Of a stretch of DNA of 64,000 nt, positions 18,229 through 27,786 are shown piece by piece. The notes under the pieces are model-generated. The model was not told where the DNA came from. It made no database searches and saw only the letters and a list, made by a program, of their open reading frames with translations. The stretch's first letter is position 1, and each line of letters opens with the position of its first letter. Made by a program: the position numbers and the translations under genes. Where the stretch lies: contig JAFDYF010000062.1 in the NCBI GenBank assembly GCA_018267575.1, positions 1-64,000 on the forward strand. The letters run 5' to 3'. This DNA is from Bacteroidota bacterium (GTDB taxonomy: Bacteria; Bacteroidota; Bacteroidia; Chitinophagales; Chitinophagaceae).

Positions 18229-19482
18229 CTATTTTTCAATATAATCCAGGTCCTTGCCAAAGGTTTCTTCTGTCATCGCCAAAGCGATAAAGGCAATCAC
18301 AAAAACAATAATGCCCGTTATCCATCCTGCTTTCAAATATGCTTCAGAAGGATTTAAATAAGATTGGATGGTAGTAAACAATCCAGAAACCAATATCAAA
18401 GACCCGCGAGCCATATTGGGAACGGTAGTGGCAACCGTAGCACGGATATTGGTGCCAAACTGTTCGGCCGCCATCGTCACAAACATGGCCCAGAAACCGG
18501 TTCCAAAACCCAACAAAGCACAAACCAAATACATGCTATTGGCATCCTGCCCCTGTAGATTAAAATACCAAAGCACCGCAAATACCGTAATGATGTGGAA
18601 AAGAAAAAGCGATTTTTTTCTACTCTTGAACCAGTGACTTACAAAACCGATAAGTATATCGCCAATAGAAATAGCTGCATAGGCGACCATGACCGATCTA
18701 CCCGGATCCACGGTTCCATGAATATTCATCTTGGTGGCGAACTTATCGGAAAAGCTGATGAGGATGCCAATCACAAACCAATTGGGAAGGGCAATGAGAA
18801 TAGCCATCAAATATTTTTTTAGCCTCCGCCCATTGGTGAACAGCATTAAAAAATCACCCTTACGCACATCCGCATGTTGTTCCATGCTTTTGAACATGCC
18901 AGATTCCAAAACGCCCACGCGAAGTAATAATAGTAAAACGCCAAGTCCACCGCCAATAAAATAGCAAGTACGCCACCCATCGCCATCGGGGCCTACAAAT
19001 TTTTCACGAATAAAATAAGCAAATACCGCACCGCTCAAACCAATGCCCGCCACCAAAGAGGTTGCGATGCCTCTTTTTTCCTTAGGCATCAATTCGCTCA
19101 CCAAGGTAATGCCAGCACCCAGTTCACCAGCAAGGCCTATTCCGGTAAAAAAGCGTACCCATGCATATTGCTCCACATTATGCACAAAGCCATTGGCTAT
19201 ATTTCCGAGGGAATATAAAATGATAGAAGCAAACAACACTTTAAGCCTTCCTTTTTTATCTCCCAAAACGCCCCAGATAACCCCACCAATCAAAAGCCCC
19301 AACATTTGGATGTTGAGGATGTGCAGGCCTTGTTTCGCTATCTCATCGGCATTCAATCCCATTGTTTTGAGGGATGGCACACGGATTATGCTATAAAGAA
19401 GCAAATCATAGATATCAACAAAATAACCCAACGCGGCTACAATAACAGCCAAGTTGAAATAAGACGGGTTCTGTTTTTGCAT
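18229..19482 (-). CDS. MFS transporter
   Basis: A 417-residue inner-membrane secondary transporter with 12 predicted helices. The cytoplasmic loop 2-3 motif is GVLGDKKGRLKVL, and helix 4 to loop 4-5 reads FFTGIGLAGELGAGITLVSELMPKEKRG, which is typical of the metabolite:H+ symporter/sugar-porter branch. The second-half equivalent is SHWFKSRKK. The substrate cannot be read from the sequence. It starts 9 bp after the stop of the DedA gene, so the two are almost certainly co-transcribed. Confidence 0.88.
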   Translation of the reverse strand: MQKQNPSYFNLAVIVAALGYFVDIYDLLLYSIIRVPSLKTMGLNADEIAKQGLHILNIQMLGLLIGGVIWGVLGDKKGRLKVLFASIILYSLGNIANGFVHNVEQYAWVRFFTGIGLAGELGAGITLVSELMPKEKRGIATSLVAGIGLSGAVFAYFIREKFVGPDGDGWRTCYFIGGGLGVLLLLLRVGVLESGMFKSMEQHADVRKGDFLMLFTNGRRLKKYLMAILIALPNWFVIGILISFSDKFATKMNIHGTVDPGRSVMVAYAAISIGDILIGFVSHWFKSRKKSLFLFHIITVFAVLWYFNLQGQDANSMYLVCALLGFGTGFWAMFVTMAAEQFGTNIRATVATTVPNMARGSLILVSGLFTTIQSYLNPSEAYLKAGWITGIIVFVIAFIALAMTEETFGKDLDYIEK

Positions 19483-19491
19483 TCCAGAAAA

Positions 19492-20187
19492 TTAAGAGGG
19501 GTTTTGTGGGTCTGTGTTTTTCTTTTTGCCAAAAAATAATTTATAGAGAACAGGTAATGTAGTAATCAATACTATCCCGAGTACAATAATTTCAAGATGC
19601 TTTTTCAGGTCGAAATTAAATTTCGAGGTGAAAAGTTTATCTAGATAATGGCCCGCAAACAACATGGTAAAAACCCAGGCCACACAACCCACAATATTGT
19701 AAAACATGAATTTCTTTCTATCCATAACCACAATCCCAGCTATGATGGGGGCAAATGTGCGCACGATGGGAATAAACCTCGCGAACACAATGGCTTGGCC
19801 ACCATGTTTGTCATAAAAATCCTTGGCATCGTAGAGATATTTTTTTTTGAACAGAAAATTATCTTTCCTATGGAAAAGAAAAGGTCCACTTCGCTTACCA
19901 AACCAATAACCAAGCATATTTCCCACAATCCCGCAAATGGAGATGAGCACCAGCAAAATCAATAGGTCAAAAAAATCGTTGCCAGTACCCCCGGGAATCA
20001 ATTTATCCACCAATTTCTGACTAAAAATTCCAGCCACAAAAAGCAGGCTATCACCGGGAAGAAAAAAACCAACCATCAGTCCCGTTTCGGCAAACACAAT
20101 AAAAAGCAAAACCCAAAGCCCCCCATTATTGATATAAAATTCCGGGTTCAACAAATCTTTAAACGTAATCGCTAATAATCCAATCAT
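19492..20187 (-). CDS. DedA family membrane protein
   Basis: 231 residues with the DedA/VTT signature: ETGLMVGFFLPGDSLLFVAG near the N-terminus, the GNMLGYWFGKRSG segment and the ARFIPIVRTFAPIIAG block, where the arginines are functionally important in E. coli homologues. The family acts in lipid flipping/undecaprenyl phosphate recycling and envelope homeostasis. It sits between the DAACS symporter (47 bp upstream) and the MFS gene (9 bp downstream) on the minus strand, probably as part of one transcript. Confidence 0.9.
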   Translation of the reverse strand: MIGLLAITFKDLLNPEFYINNGGLWVLLFIVFAETGLMVGFFLPGDSLLFVAGIFSQKLVDKLIPGGTGNDFFDLLILLVLISICGIVGNMLGYWFGKRSGPFLFHRKDNFLFKKKYLYDAKDFYDKHGGQAIVFARFIPIVRTFAPIIAGIVVMDRKKFMFYNIVGCVAWVFTMLFAGHYLDKLFTSKFNFDLKKHLEIIVLGIVLITTLPVLYKLFFGKKKNTDPQNPS

Positions 20188-20233
20188 AATTTATTCTCGC
20201 GGATATTTATATATAAATATAGCTTTAATATTT

Positions 20234-21481
20234 TTATACTGTTTTGGGCGAAGGTTCCAGTTCCCCCTCCCACTTACTGACCACTGAAGTAGCCAATGCG
20301 TTTCCCAACACATTGGTACCCGACCGGAACATATCGCAGAAATGGTCTATCGGCAATATCAGTGCCACCCCCTCGGGTGGAATCTTAAACATGGCACAGG
20401 TTGCGGTAACTACCACCAACGAAGCCCGAGGCACACCAGCAATCCCTTTACTGGTGAGCATCAATACCAACAACATAGTGAGTTGTGTGCCCAAGTCCAT
20501 ATGGATACCATAGGCCTGCGCAATGGCCAAGCTTGCAAATGTCATATACATCATGCTGCCATCCAAATTAAAACTGTATCCCAAGGGTAAAATAAACGCA
20601 ACTATTTTGTCCTTGCACCCAAAGCGTTCGAGTTCTTCTGTAAGTTTGGGGAACACCGCTTCGCTGCTTGTTGTACTGAAAGCAATCAACAAGGGTTGTG
20701 CAATCCGTTTCAACAATGTAGGAAGTCGTCCTCTTAAAATTAGATAGCCCACCAACAACAATATCAACCACAATAAAGAAATACCCAATATAAAATAGGT
20801 AAGGTACAATCCATAAAATTTAAACACTTCTAATCCTTTCAAAGCAATCACCGCAGCGATGGCGCCAAACACACCCAAGGGTGCAAAGTTCATTACATAA
20901 CCCACCATTTTAAGGATGATGTGCGCACCTGCATCCAATGCTTTTACCACGGGTTTGCTCGCTTCGCCAACAGCACTGGCTGCAACACCAAAGAAAATAC
21001 TGAATACCACAATCTGGAGTATTTCGTTTTTGGCCATGGCCTCAAAAACACTTTTCGGGAAAACATGCTCCACAAATGCGGACAATGAGAACTCCTGCGT
21101 TTTTCCAATCAGGTCCTGTGCCCCTGCCTTATCTGCATTGCTCAAGTCGATTGCGGTACCGGGATGGGATAGGTTTACAATCAGCATCCCCAATAATAAG
21201 CTCATCAATGAGGCAGAAATAAACCATAACAAAGCCTTGCCACCAACCCTTCCCACGGTTTTCAAGTCGCCCAGTTTTGCAATACCCACCACCAAGGTGC
21301 AGAATACCAAGGGCGCGATGATCATCTGTACCAGAAAAAGGAAAATCTTGGTGAGCAGCTTGCTATTGTCAGCAAACTGATGCGCAAAAACTTCGCCTGC
21401 ATGTATATGGACGATATAGCCTACCAAAACGCCCAAGACCATTGCAATCAATATGTATACGGTGAGACGATTATTCTTCAT
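20234..21481 (-). CDS. dicarboxylate/amino acid:cation symporter (DAACS)
   Basis: A 415-residue inner-membrane symporter of the GltP/DctA group, importing glutamate/aspartate or C4-dicarboxylates with H+ or Na+. Family marks are the serine-rich reentrant hairpin AFSTTSSEAVFPKL, the second hairpin TSKGIAGVPRASLVVV, and the NLDGSMMYMTFASLAIAQA cation-binding helix, as well as DHFCDMFRSGTNVLGNALA. The start at MKNNRLTVYIL (21481) removes a 7-residue upstream leader of no family resemblance. It heads the minus-strand run DAACS-DedA-MFS. Confidence 0.92.
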   Translation of the reverse strand: MKNNRLTVYILIAMVLGVLVGYIVHIHAGEVFAHQFADNSKLLTKIFLFLVQMIIAPLVFCTLVVGIAKLGDLKTVGRVGGKALLWFISASLMSLLLGMLIVNLSHPGTAIDLSNADKAGAQDLIGKTQEFSLSAFVEHVFPKSVFEAMAKNEILQIVVFSIFFGVAASAVGEASKPVVKALDAGAHIILKMVGYVMNFAPLGVFGAIAAVIALKGLEVFKFYGLYLTYFILGISLLWLILLLVGYLILRGRLPTLLKRIAQPLLIAFSTTSSEAVFPKLTEELERFGCKDKIVAFILPLGYSFNLDGSMMYMTFASLAIAQAYGIHMDLGTQLTMLLVLMLTSKGIAGVPRASLVVVTATCAMFKIPPEGVALILPIDHFCDMFRSGTNVLGNALATSVVSKWEGELEPSPKTV

Positions 21482-21638
21482 GTATATTAAATGAAACTGC
21501 AAAAAATCGAAAATTATTGGTTTGGCAAAACTTTCAACTATTTAAATATCCCATTTGCAAAAGAAATAAATGAGGTATTGATTATTTGCTTATTTTACAA
21601 TCCTCTTTTCTAACCAACAATAATCAACATTTTTGCAT

Positions 21639-23159
21639 ATGAGTTTATTCAGGAAGAAATCTTTAGATATTTTAATGTCTCAAGCTGCTGATTCGGAAAA
21701 AGGATTAAAGAGAACCCTTGGGGTAGGCTCTTTGATTGCATTGGGTATCGGCGCCATCATTGGCGCCGGATTATTTGTAAGGACCGCCGCTGCTGCCGGT
21801 GAACATGCGGGAGCTGCTGTAACCATTTCCTTTATTGTGGCTGCCATTGGTTGCGCTTTTGCCGGTCTTTGCTATGCAGAATTTGCTTCCATGATCCCCA
21901 TTGCGGGTAGTGCCTACACCTATGCTTACGCCACCATGGGTGAACTGATCGCCTGGATTATTGGCTGGGCACTGATTCTTGAATATGCATTGGGGGCTGC
22001 CACCGTTTCCATTGCTTGGAGCGAATTTTTAAATAAGCTACTTGGGGGAAGCGTCCCCTATGAATGGTCACATTCCCCTTTTGAAAAGGCATTGGATGCA
22101 AACAATGTAATGCACCATGGCATTTTGAATGCACCAGCATTGATCATATTGTTATTGCTATCCCTGCTGCTCATCAAAGGCACCAAAGAGTCCGCCACAG
22201 TAAACGGTATCATTGTTATTGTTAAAGTAGCCATTGTTCTTGTATTCATTGCAGTGGGATGGCAGTTTATCAATCCAGCCAACCATCATCCTTATATGAT
22301 TCCCGCCGATGCTCCCAAAGCGGCCTTGCCAGACGGTAGCATGTACGATTACTCCAGTTTTTTCCGTCATGGTTGGGGAGGCGTTCTTGCTGGTGCGGGT
22401 ACGGTATTTTTTGCATTTATCGGATTTGATGCAGTTTCCACGGCCGCACAAGAAGCCAAAAACCCAAAGAAAGACATGCCCATAGGCATATTGGGCTCAT
22501 TGGCTATTTGTACTATTTTATACATCTTATTTTCTTGGGTATTGACCGGCGTGGCCCCTTATACCGATTTTTTAAAATCAGGTAAGGAAGCTTCTGTAGC
22601 CTATGCTATCGAAACCTATATGCATGGATTTGGTTGGTTGGGCACGATGGTTACAGTTGCCATTCTTGCAGGTTTTTCATCAGTGATATTGGTAATGTTG
22701 ATGGGGCAGAGCCGTGTGTTCTATACCATGTCAACCGATGGTTTATTACCCAAAGTATTTTCTGACCTTCACCCCAAATTCCGCACTCCGTACAAATCCA
22801 ATATCATCTTATTGGTTTTTGTTGGTTTGTTTGCTGCTTTTGTGCCCGGTAGTGTAGCTGGTGACCTAACCAGTATCGGCACTTTGTTCGCATTTGTGCT
22901 GGTAAGTGCAGGAGTATGGATCATGCGGGTAAATGAGCCTCAAAGGCTTCGCCCTTTCAAAACACCATTGGTTCCATTGGTGCCCATACTCGGTATTTTG
23001 GTTTGTTCCGCAATGATATTTTCATTGGACAATAGAACCTTATTGACCGCATTGGCATGGATGCTTATTGGTCTATTGGTTTATTTCGGCTATAGCAAAA
23101 ATAACAGCATACTGAAATCACCCGGCGACATACTTCCCAAAGCAAAAGATTTTGAATAA
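21639..23159 (+). CDS. APC superfamily amino acid permease
   Basis: 506 residues and 12-14 predicted helices. It resembles the cationic amino acid transporter (CAT/YfnA-like) branch: GVGSLIALGIGAIIGAGLFV in TM1, CYAEFASMIPIAGSAYTYAYATMGE in TM3, and FFAFIGFDAVSTAAQEAKNPKKDMPIGI in TM6-loop. It probably imports an amino acid with protons. The start is the ATG at 21639 (MSLFRKKSLD), the normal N-terminus for this branch; a TTG two codons upstream is less likely. It is monocistronic and terminated by a hairpin at 23167-23188. Confidence 0.92.
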   Translation: MSLFRKKSLDILMSQAADSEKGLKRTLGVGSLIALGIGAIIGAGLFVRTAAAAGEHAGAAVTISFIVAAIGCAFAGLCYAEFASMIPIAGSAYTYAYATMGELIAWIIGWALILEYALGAATVSIAWSEFLNKLLGGSVPYEWSHSPFEKALDANNVMHHGILNAPALIILLLLSLLLIKGTKESATVNGIIVIVKVAIVLVFIAVGWQFINPANHHPYMIPADAPKAALPDGSMYDYSSFFRHGWGGVLAGAGTVFFAFIGFDAVSTAAQEAKNPKKDMPIGILGSLAICTILYILFSWVLTGVAPYTDFLKSGKEASVAYAIETYMHGFGWLGTMVTVAILAGFSSVILVMLMGQSRVFYTMSTDGLLPKVFSDLHPKFRTPYKSNIILLVFVGLFAAFVPGSVAGDLTSIGTLFAFVLVSAGVWIMRVNEPQRLRPFKTPLVPLVPILGILVCSAMIFSLDNRTLLTALAWMLIGLLVYFGYSKNNSILKSPGDILPKAKDFE

Positions 23160-23166
23160 TACCAAC

Positions 23167-23188
23167 ACCGCCTTCGGGCGGTTTTTTA
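23167..23188 (+). terminator. intrinsic terminator after the amino acid permease
   Basis: A 6-bp stem (ACCGCC 23167-23172, GGCGGT 23177-23182) closed by a TTCG tetraloop is followed by a T-run. It starts 8 bp after the permease stop codon. Confidence 0.88.
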
Positions 23189-23298
23189 TTTGCCCCAGTT
23201 GGTTTAATTTTGCCGACCTAAAGAAAACCGATACTTGAATCCGTGTCGGTCATGTAGTTGATACGAACCTGAAATAATAAACTTGAAACCAGATAAAT

Positions 23299-24021
23299 AT
23301 GGGAAGGATTTTTGAAGTTAGGAAGCACACGATGTTTGCACGATGGGACCGGATGGCCAAACAGTTTACCCGCATTGGTAAGGAAATTGCAATTGCCGTA
23401 AAAGTAGGTGGACCTGATCCCGGTACCAACCCAGCTTTGCGCCGCTGTTTTCAGAATGCCAAGAGCGTGAACATGCCCAAGGATCGAGTAGAAGCAGCCA
23501 TCAAGCGAGCCATGGGAAAGGAAATGGAGAACTTTGAGGAAATCCTTTATGAAGGATATGCACCACATGGGATTGCCATCTTGATCGAGACCGCCACGGA
23601 CAACCCTACCCGCACGGTTGCGAATGTGCGCAGTTATTTCACCAAGGGCGGCGGCAATATGGGCACCAGCGGCAGTGTGAGTTTCCAATTCAAAAAAATG
23701 GGTGTTTTCAAATTGAAACCAGAAGGTTTGAACCAGGATGAGCTTGAATTAGAATTAATCGATGCTGGCTTGGAAGAACTGGGCGAAGGCACTGGAGAAA
23801 ACGGGGAAACGATTTTGGTCTTACGTACCGCTTTCAACGATTTTGGCAATATGCAGAAAGCTCTTGAAGAAAGAAAAATTATACCCATCACAGCTGAAGT
23901 GGAATGGATACCCTCTACCCCCATGGAGCTACCCGAAGGTCAAGCCGAAGATGTATTAAAGTTGGTGGATAAGCTCGAACAGGATGAGGACGTACAGAAA
24001 GTATTCCATAATTTGAAATAA
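23299..24021 (+). CDS. YebC/PmpR family protein
   Basis: A 240-residue cytosolic protein of the YebC/TACO1 family: [21 protein letters not shown] at the N-terminus, [19 protein letters not shown], the [14 protein letters not shown] helix, and [21 protein letters not shown]. Family members act as transcriptional regulators or, in newer work on YebC, as ribosome-associated factors that relieve stalling at proline-rich stretches. The N-terminal MAGHSKW of proteobacterial YebC is replaced here by MGRIFEV, a variation I remember from other Bacteroidota. The gene stands alone after a terminator; TAATTTTG at 23205-23212 may be its -7 element. Confidence 0.9.
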   Translation: MGRIFEVRKHTMFARWDRMAKQFTRIGKEIAIAVKVGGPDPGTNPALRRCFQNAKSVNMPKDRVEAAIKRAMGKEMENFEEILYEGYAPHGIAILIETATDNPTRTVANVRSYFTKGGGNMGTSGSVSFQFKKMGVFKLKPEGLNQDELELELIDAGLEELGEGTGENGETILVLRTAFNDFGNMQKALEERKIIPITAEVEWIPSTPMELPEGQAEDVLKLVDKLEQDEDVQKVFHNLK

Positions 24022-24072
24022 TAGAGAGTATCAGAAAGATATGGCATAAGTATAAACCTTCAATGAATCGTC

Positions 24073-24106
24073 ATTTTAAATCCCGTGCATCAAAGGGATT
24101 TAAAAT
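24073..24106. repeat. 12-bp perfect inverted repeat
   Basis: ATTTTAAATCCC (24073-24084) and its exact complement (24095-24106) flank a 10-nt loop, 52 bp after the YebC stop codon, in a 362-bp stretch without a gene (24022-24383). No T-run follows. It could be a terminator working in both directions or the 3' end structure of the yebC transcript. Confidence 0.6.
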
Positions 24107-24172
24107 AGAAGAAGGCTAGAGTGAGAAATCCCCCAGTATTGGTTAGCTATTTTCACTCCGTTAAATCAAAAA

Positions 24173-24222
24173 AAATCAGTGAATCAGTGGCAGTTTTTTT
24201 TCAGCCATCGATTCACTGATTT
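24173..24222. repeat. 13-bp perfect inverted repeat
   Basis: AAATCAGTGAATC (24173-24185) and its exact complement (24210-24222) flank a 24-nt loop that includes eight consecutive T residues. It is the second inverted repeat in the gene-free stretch between yebC and the DCC gene. Function is unknown. Confidence 0.6.
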
Positions 24223-24383
24223 GGAACAACGCGGGACAATCATAAAAACTTTTAATCAAAACTCACAGATGCGAGGATTCGAAATGAAGTCCTTATTTTT
24301 AGTTCTGTCTGTTCATATTCATTGCCCACTAATACACTGAACAATTCATTTCTTTTGATACCGATACAACTAACTTTGCATCG

Positions 24384-24788
24384 ATGTCCAAGGAAAAAAA
24401 AATCGTGCTGTTCGATGGGGTCTGCAACCTTTGTAGTGCTGCCGTACAGTTTATACTAAAGCACGATAAAAAAAATCAATTCCTATTTGGTTCCCTTCAG
24501 GGAAAAGCAGGACAGGAATACCTAAAAAAATTCAACCTACCCTCCGATTCATTCAATTCATTCATGTTGGTTGAAGGTGATCAATTATATGATCGCTCTA
24601 CAGGGGCATTGCGCATGCTGAAACACTTGGGGAATGGCTGGCAATTGCTGTATGGTTTCATCATCGTGCCCAAGCCCATGAGAGATGCCTTTTACAATCT
24701 CATAGCCAAAAAACGCTACCAGTGGTTTGGCAAAAAACAGGAATGCTGGCTACCCAGCAAAACATGGGAAAGCAGATTTCTGGATTGA
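24384..24788 (+). CDS. DCC family thiol-disulfide oxidoreductase-like protein
   Basis: 134 residues with the DCC family signature DGVCNLC (Cys14 and Cys17) immediately after the first beta strand (KKIVLFDG). The later conserved block DRSTGALRMLKHLG and the C-terminal RDAFYNLIAKKRYQWFGK segment also fit. The family has a predicted thioredoxin-like fold with a CxxC redox pair; physiological partners are unknown. TAACTTTG at 24371-24378 lies only 5 bp before the ATG, so the transcript may be nearly leaderless. It is convergent with, and abuts, the E1 gene. Confidence 0.88.
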   Translation: MSKEKKIVLFDGVCNLCSAAVQFILKHDKKNQFLFGSLQGKAGQEYLKKFNLPSDSFNSFMLVEGDQLYDRSTGALRMLKHLGNGWQLLYGFIIVPKPMRDAFYNLIAKKRYQWFGKKQECWLPSKTWESRFLD

Positions 24789-27182
24789 TTATTCCCTCAT
24801 CATTTCCATGATTACATCGATGATTTCTTCTGCATTGGGCTTACTGAAATAGTCGCCATCGCTTGCATAAGCTGGACGATGTGCTTCGCCAGTGATGGTT
24901 CTGGGTGCAACATCCAGCCAACGGTAACCGCCCTGTTCTTCCATTACTTTATTGAACATGTATCCTGCCGCGCCACCGGGCACGTCCTCATCCACAAATA
25001 AAATACGGTTTGTTTTTTTAAGAGACTCCAGAATTTTATGATGGATATCAAATGGAAGCAAGGTTTGCACATCCACGACCTCACAGCTCACTCCCATTTC
25101 ATCCAAAGTTTGTACCGCTTCCTGCACAATGCGCAAGGTGGAGCCATAGGAAACAATAGTAATATCCTCCCCTTCCCTAATAATTTCCGGCACACCCAAT
25201 GGAACAGTATATGACAATAAATTGGATGGCAGTTTTTCTTTTAACCGATACCCGTTCAGGCATTCAATCACCAAAGCAGGGTCCAATCCTTTGAGTAAAG
25301 TATTGTACATACCTACTGCTTGTACCATATTTCTGGGTACGCAAACATGTATCCCCCGAAGTGAATTGATGATCATTCCCATTGGGGAGCCACTATGCCA
25401 AATACCTTCCAACCGATGGCCGCGGGTCCTTACAATCAATGGAGCAGTTTGCGTACCAGCCGTACGGTATTGCATGGTGGCGAGATCATCACTCAATGGC
25501 TGTAGACCATAAAGCAAATAATCCAGATATTGGATTTCTGCAATCGGTCTAAGCCCACGGAATGCAAGACCTATGCCCTGCCCTATTATAGTGAGTTCAC
25601 GGATTCCTGTATCAAAAATCCTTCCTGCACCATGCTTGGCCTGCAAGCCTGCAAAGCCTTGGTTCACGTCCCCAATATTTCCCACATCTTCCCCAAAGGC
25701 AAGCACTTTTGGATTAGCAGTAAACAGTTCATCGAAATAATGGTTCAACACTTCATACCCGTTCATCAAAGGCGCATCCTCATTATAAAAAGGTTTTACT
25801 TCTTTTACCAACAAAGGGCTTTTATCTCCTTCATGGTAGAGATGGGTATTGTATATCGTTTTGTTTTCCTCCAAAAGTGATTCGTAATAATCTTTAAGTG
25901 GGTTGGCAGCCGCATGATTACCCGACTTGAGAACAGCTTTATGCAAAGCAATCATTACATCCTTTCTGTTGGGCTCTCGATTAGAAGATAATGAGGTTGA
26001 CAATTGTGCCAATAAATCTTTTTGATCGGGTAAAAGAGAGGCTGCTTGATTTATCAAACCCGCTGCCTTGGCTACCTGTTCTTTTATTGGTCCCATGCAT
26101 TTTTCCCATGCAGCTATTTTACTTTCCCTTACCAGTTCTTTAGCTTTTGTTTCCAAGTCTTCCAGTTCCTCTTCGCTCGCAAGCTCATTCTCAATAATCC
26201 AAGCTTTCAATATCTTGATGCCATCCCATTTGCGCTCCCATTCCAACCTTTCAGGGGTCTTATAACGTTCATGACTTCCAGAAGTGGAATGCCCCTGCGG
26301 CTGTGTCACTTCTTCCACATGGAAAATAGCCGGAATATGTGTCATCCTTATTTTGTGGATGGCCGCTTCGAATAGTTCACACATGGCGGCATAATCCCAA
26401 CCTTTTACTGTATAAATATCAATACCATTTGAATTATCTTTTTTCTGAAAACCCTTCAGTACTTCCGAAACAGAACCCTTGGTGGTTTGCAATTGTCTGG
26501 GTACTGAAATGCCATAACCATCATCCCATACAAAAATGGCAAGCGGTATCTGAAGTATTCCAGCCGCATTCACCGTTTCCCAAAAATGTCCCTCACTGGT
26601 AGAAGCATCGCCGATGGTGCAAACGCAAATCTCATCGCCATTGTTAGATAATTCAGTGAACTGCTTCAACCCTTCAACCTCCCTAAAAGCTTTGGAAGCA
26701 TAAGCCAACCCTAATGATCTTGGCATTTGAGCTGCGGTGGGGGCCAATCCTGCGGTCATATTTTTTTGGGCAGAGAGATTTAAAAAATTGCCCTCCTTAT
26801 CTATAACCGGGGTGGCAAAATGCGAATTCATATTGCGCCCCGAGCTATGTGGGTCGTTATGCGGATTGGGATCTGCATAGAGCTGGGAAAAAAATTCTTC
26901 GATTGTTGCAATGCCCGTGGCAAAAGCAAAAGTCTGGTCGCGGTAATACCCAGAATAAAAATCACCGGGCTTAAAAAATTTAGCAAGCGCTACCTGTGGC
27001 ACTTCCTTACCATCACCAAAAATCCCAAACTTGGCCTTTCCGGTCAATACTTCTTTTCTACCCAACAGGCTTGCTTCGCGGCTTTCAAAAGCCAAGCGGT
27101 AATCGTTAAGTACCTCATCCCTAAACTTATCGTAGGATAATTGATCGTGGGTGAGGAGTTCGTTAGGAGCCGTATTTTCCAT
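24789..27182 (-). CDS. fused alpha/beta 2-oxoacid dehydrogenase E1 component
   Basis: A 797-residue thiamine pyrophosphate enzyme in which the alpha and beta subunits of an alpha2beta2 E1 are joined. The alpha half (residues about 1-400) carries the TPP motif GDASTSEGHFWETVNAAG and the phosphorylation-loop-like TSGSHERYKTPERLEWER. The beta half (about 450-797) carries AFGEDVGNIGDVNQGF, FDTGIRELTIIGQGIGLA and the C-terminal transketolase fold (PSNLLSYTVPLGVPEIIREG). It should decarboxylate branched-chain 2-oxoacids or pyruvate as part of a dehydrogenase complex; E2 and E3 genes are not in the window. TATTTTTG on the minus strand (27187-27194) lies just 5' of the ATG. Confidence 0.9.
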   Translation of the reverse strand: MENTAPNELLTHDQLSYDKFRDEVLNDYRLAFESREASLLGRKEVLTGKAKFGIFGDGKEVPQVALAKFFKPGDFYSGYYRDQTFAFATGIATIEEFFSQLYADPNPHNDPHSSGRNMNSHFATPVIDKEGNFLNLSAQKNMTAGLAPTAAQMPRSLGLAYASKAFREVEGLKQFTELSNNGDEICVCTIGDASTSEGHFWETVNAAGILQIPLAIFVWDDGYGISVPRQLQTTKGSVSEVLKGFQKKDNSNGIDIYTVKGWDYAAMCELFEAAIHKIRMTHIPAIFHVEEVTQPQGHSTSGSHERYKTPERLEWERKWDGIKILKAWIIENELASEEELEDLETKAKELVRESKIAAWEKCMGPIKEQVAKAAGLINQAASLLPDQKDLLAQLSTSLSSNREPNRKDVMIALHKAVLKSGNHAAANPLKDYYESLLEENKTIYNTHLYHEGDKSPLLVKEVKPFYNEDAPLMNGYEVLNHYFDELFTANPKVLAFGEDVGNIGDVNQGFAGLQAKHGAGRIFDTGIRELTIIGQGIGLAFRGLRPIAEIQYLDYLLYGLQPLSDDLATMQYRTAGTQTAPLIVRTRGHRLEGIWHSGSPMGMIINSLRGIHVCVPRNMVQAVGMYNTLLKGLDPALVIECLNGYRLKEKLPSNLLSYTVPLGVPEIIREGEDITIVSYGSTLRIVQEAVQTLDEMGVSCEVVDVQTLLPFDIHHKILESLKKTNRILFVDEDVPGGAAGYMFNKVMEEQGGYRWLDVAPRTITGEAHRPAYASDGDYFSKPNAEEIIDVIMEMMRE

Positions 27183-27316
27183 TGAACAAAAATAGGATTA
27201 TCTGATTAATGGAAGCCCATAGGGCATTGATTGTTAAAAATAAAAATTCTAGGTGAAATTTATTGGCATTAGTGACGTTATCTATGTAATTTTATCACTT
27301 TAAACTTTAATCATAC

Positions 27317-27784
27317 ATGAAAAAAGTCATAGCTGCTTTTTTAATATTGTTTGTACTTTCTTATAGCACTCAAGCTCAGGTTTCAACAAATGGCCTAACA
27401 CCTGCGAACACCCCAAAACCAGAAGTTTTGATGGTCAAGGAAACCACACATGATTTTGGCAAGATACCTCAAGGCCGTCCAGCCACATATACATTCCAAA
27501 TCACCAATATCAGCAAGGAGCCCCTGCTTCTTGAAAATGTACAGGCTTCCTGTGGATGCACCACACCTCAATGGAGCAAGGAGCCCATCGCTCCCGGAGC
27601 CACTGCCGATATAAAAGTTGGTTATAATGCCTATGCAGAAGGCAGGTTCAATAAAACAGTCACCATTTTTTATAGGGAACACCAAACCAAGGCCATCACC
27701 ATCACTGGTGAAGTGTATAAAGCACCAGCGAGTTCTGCACCGGAAAATGCATCTGTTCAATTACTAAAACAAATAAATCAATAA
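27317..27784 (+). CDS. DUF1573 domain protein (first of a tandem pair)
   Basis: A 155-residue exported protein with a signal peptide (MKKVIAAFLILFVLSYSTQAQ) and one DUF1573 Ig-like domain. It shows the family marks HDFGKIPQGRPATYTFQITN, ASCGCTTPQWSKEPIAPG and the terminal TITGEV strand. The CGC motif is conserved in the family. The role is unknown; such proteins are abundant in Bacteroidota envelopes. It is 2 bp from the next gene and clearly its paralogue. Confidence 0.9.
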   Translation: MKKVIAAFLILFVLSYSTQAQVSTNGLTPANTPKPEVLMVKETTHDFGKIPQGRPATYTFQITNISKEPLLLENVQASCGCTTPQWSKEPIAPGATADIKVGYNAYAEGRFNKTVTIFYREHQTKAITITGEVYKAPASSAPENASVQLLKQINQ

Positions 27785-27786
27785 TT

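Noticed and set aside
23218..23688. A minus-strand frame of 156 residues over the start of yebC
   Set aside because: It is antisense to the conserved N-terminus of YebC and has no recognisable domain.
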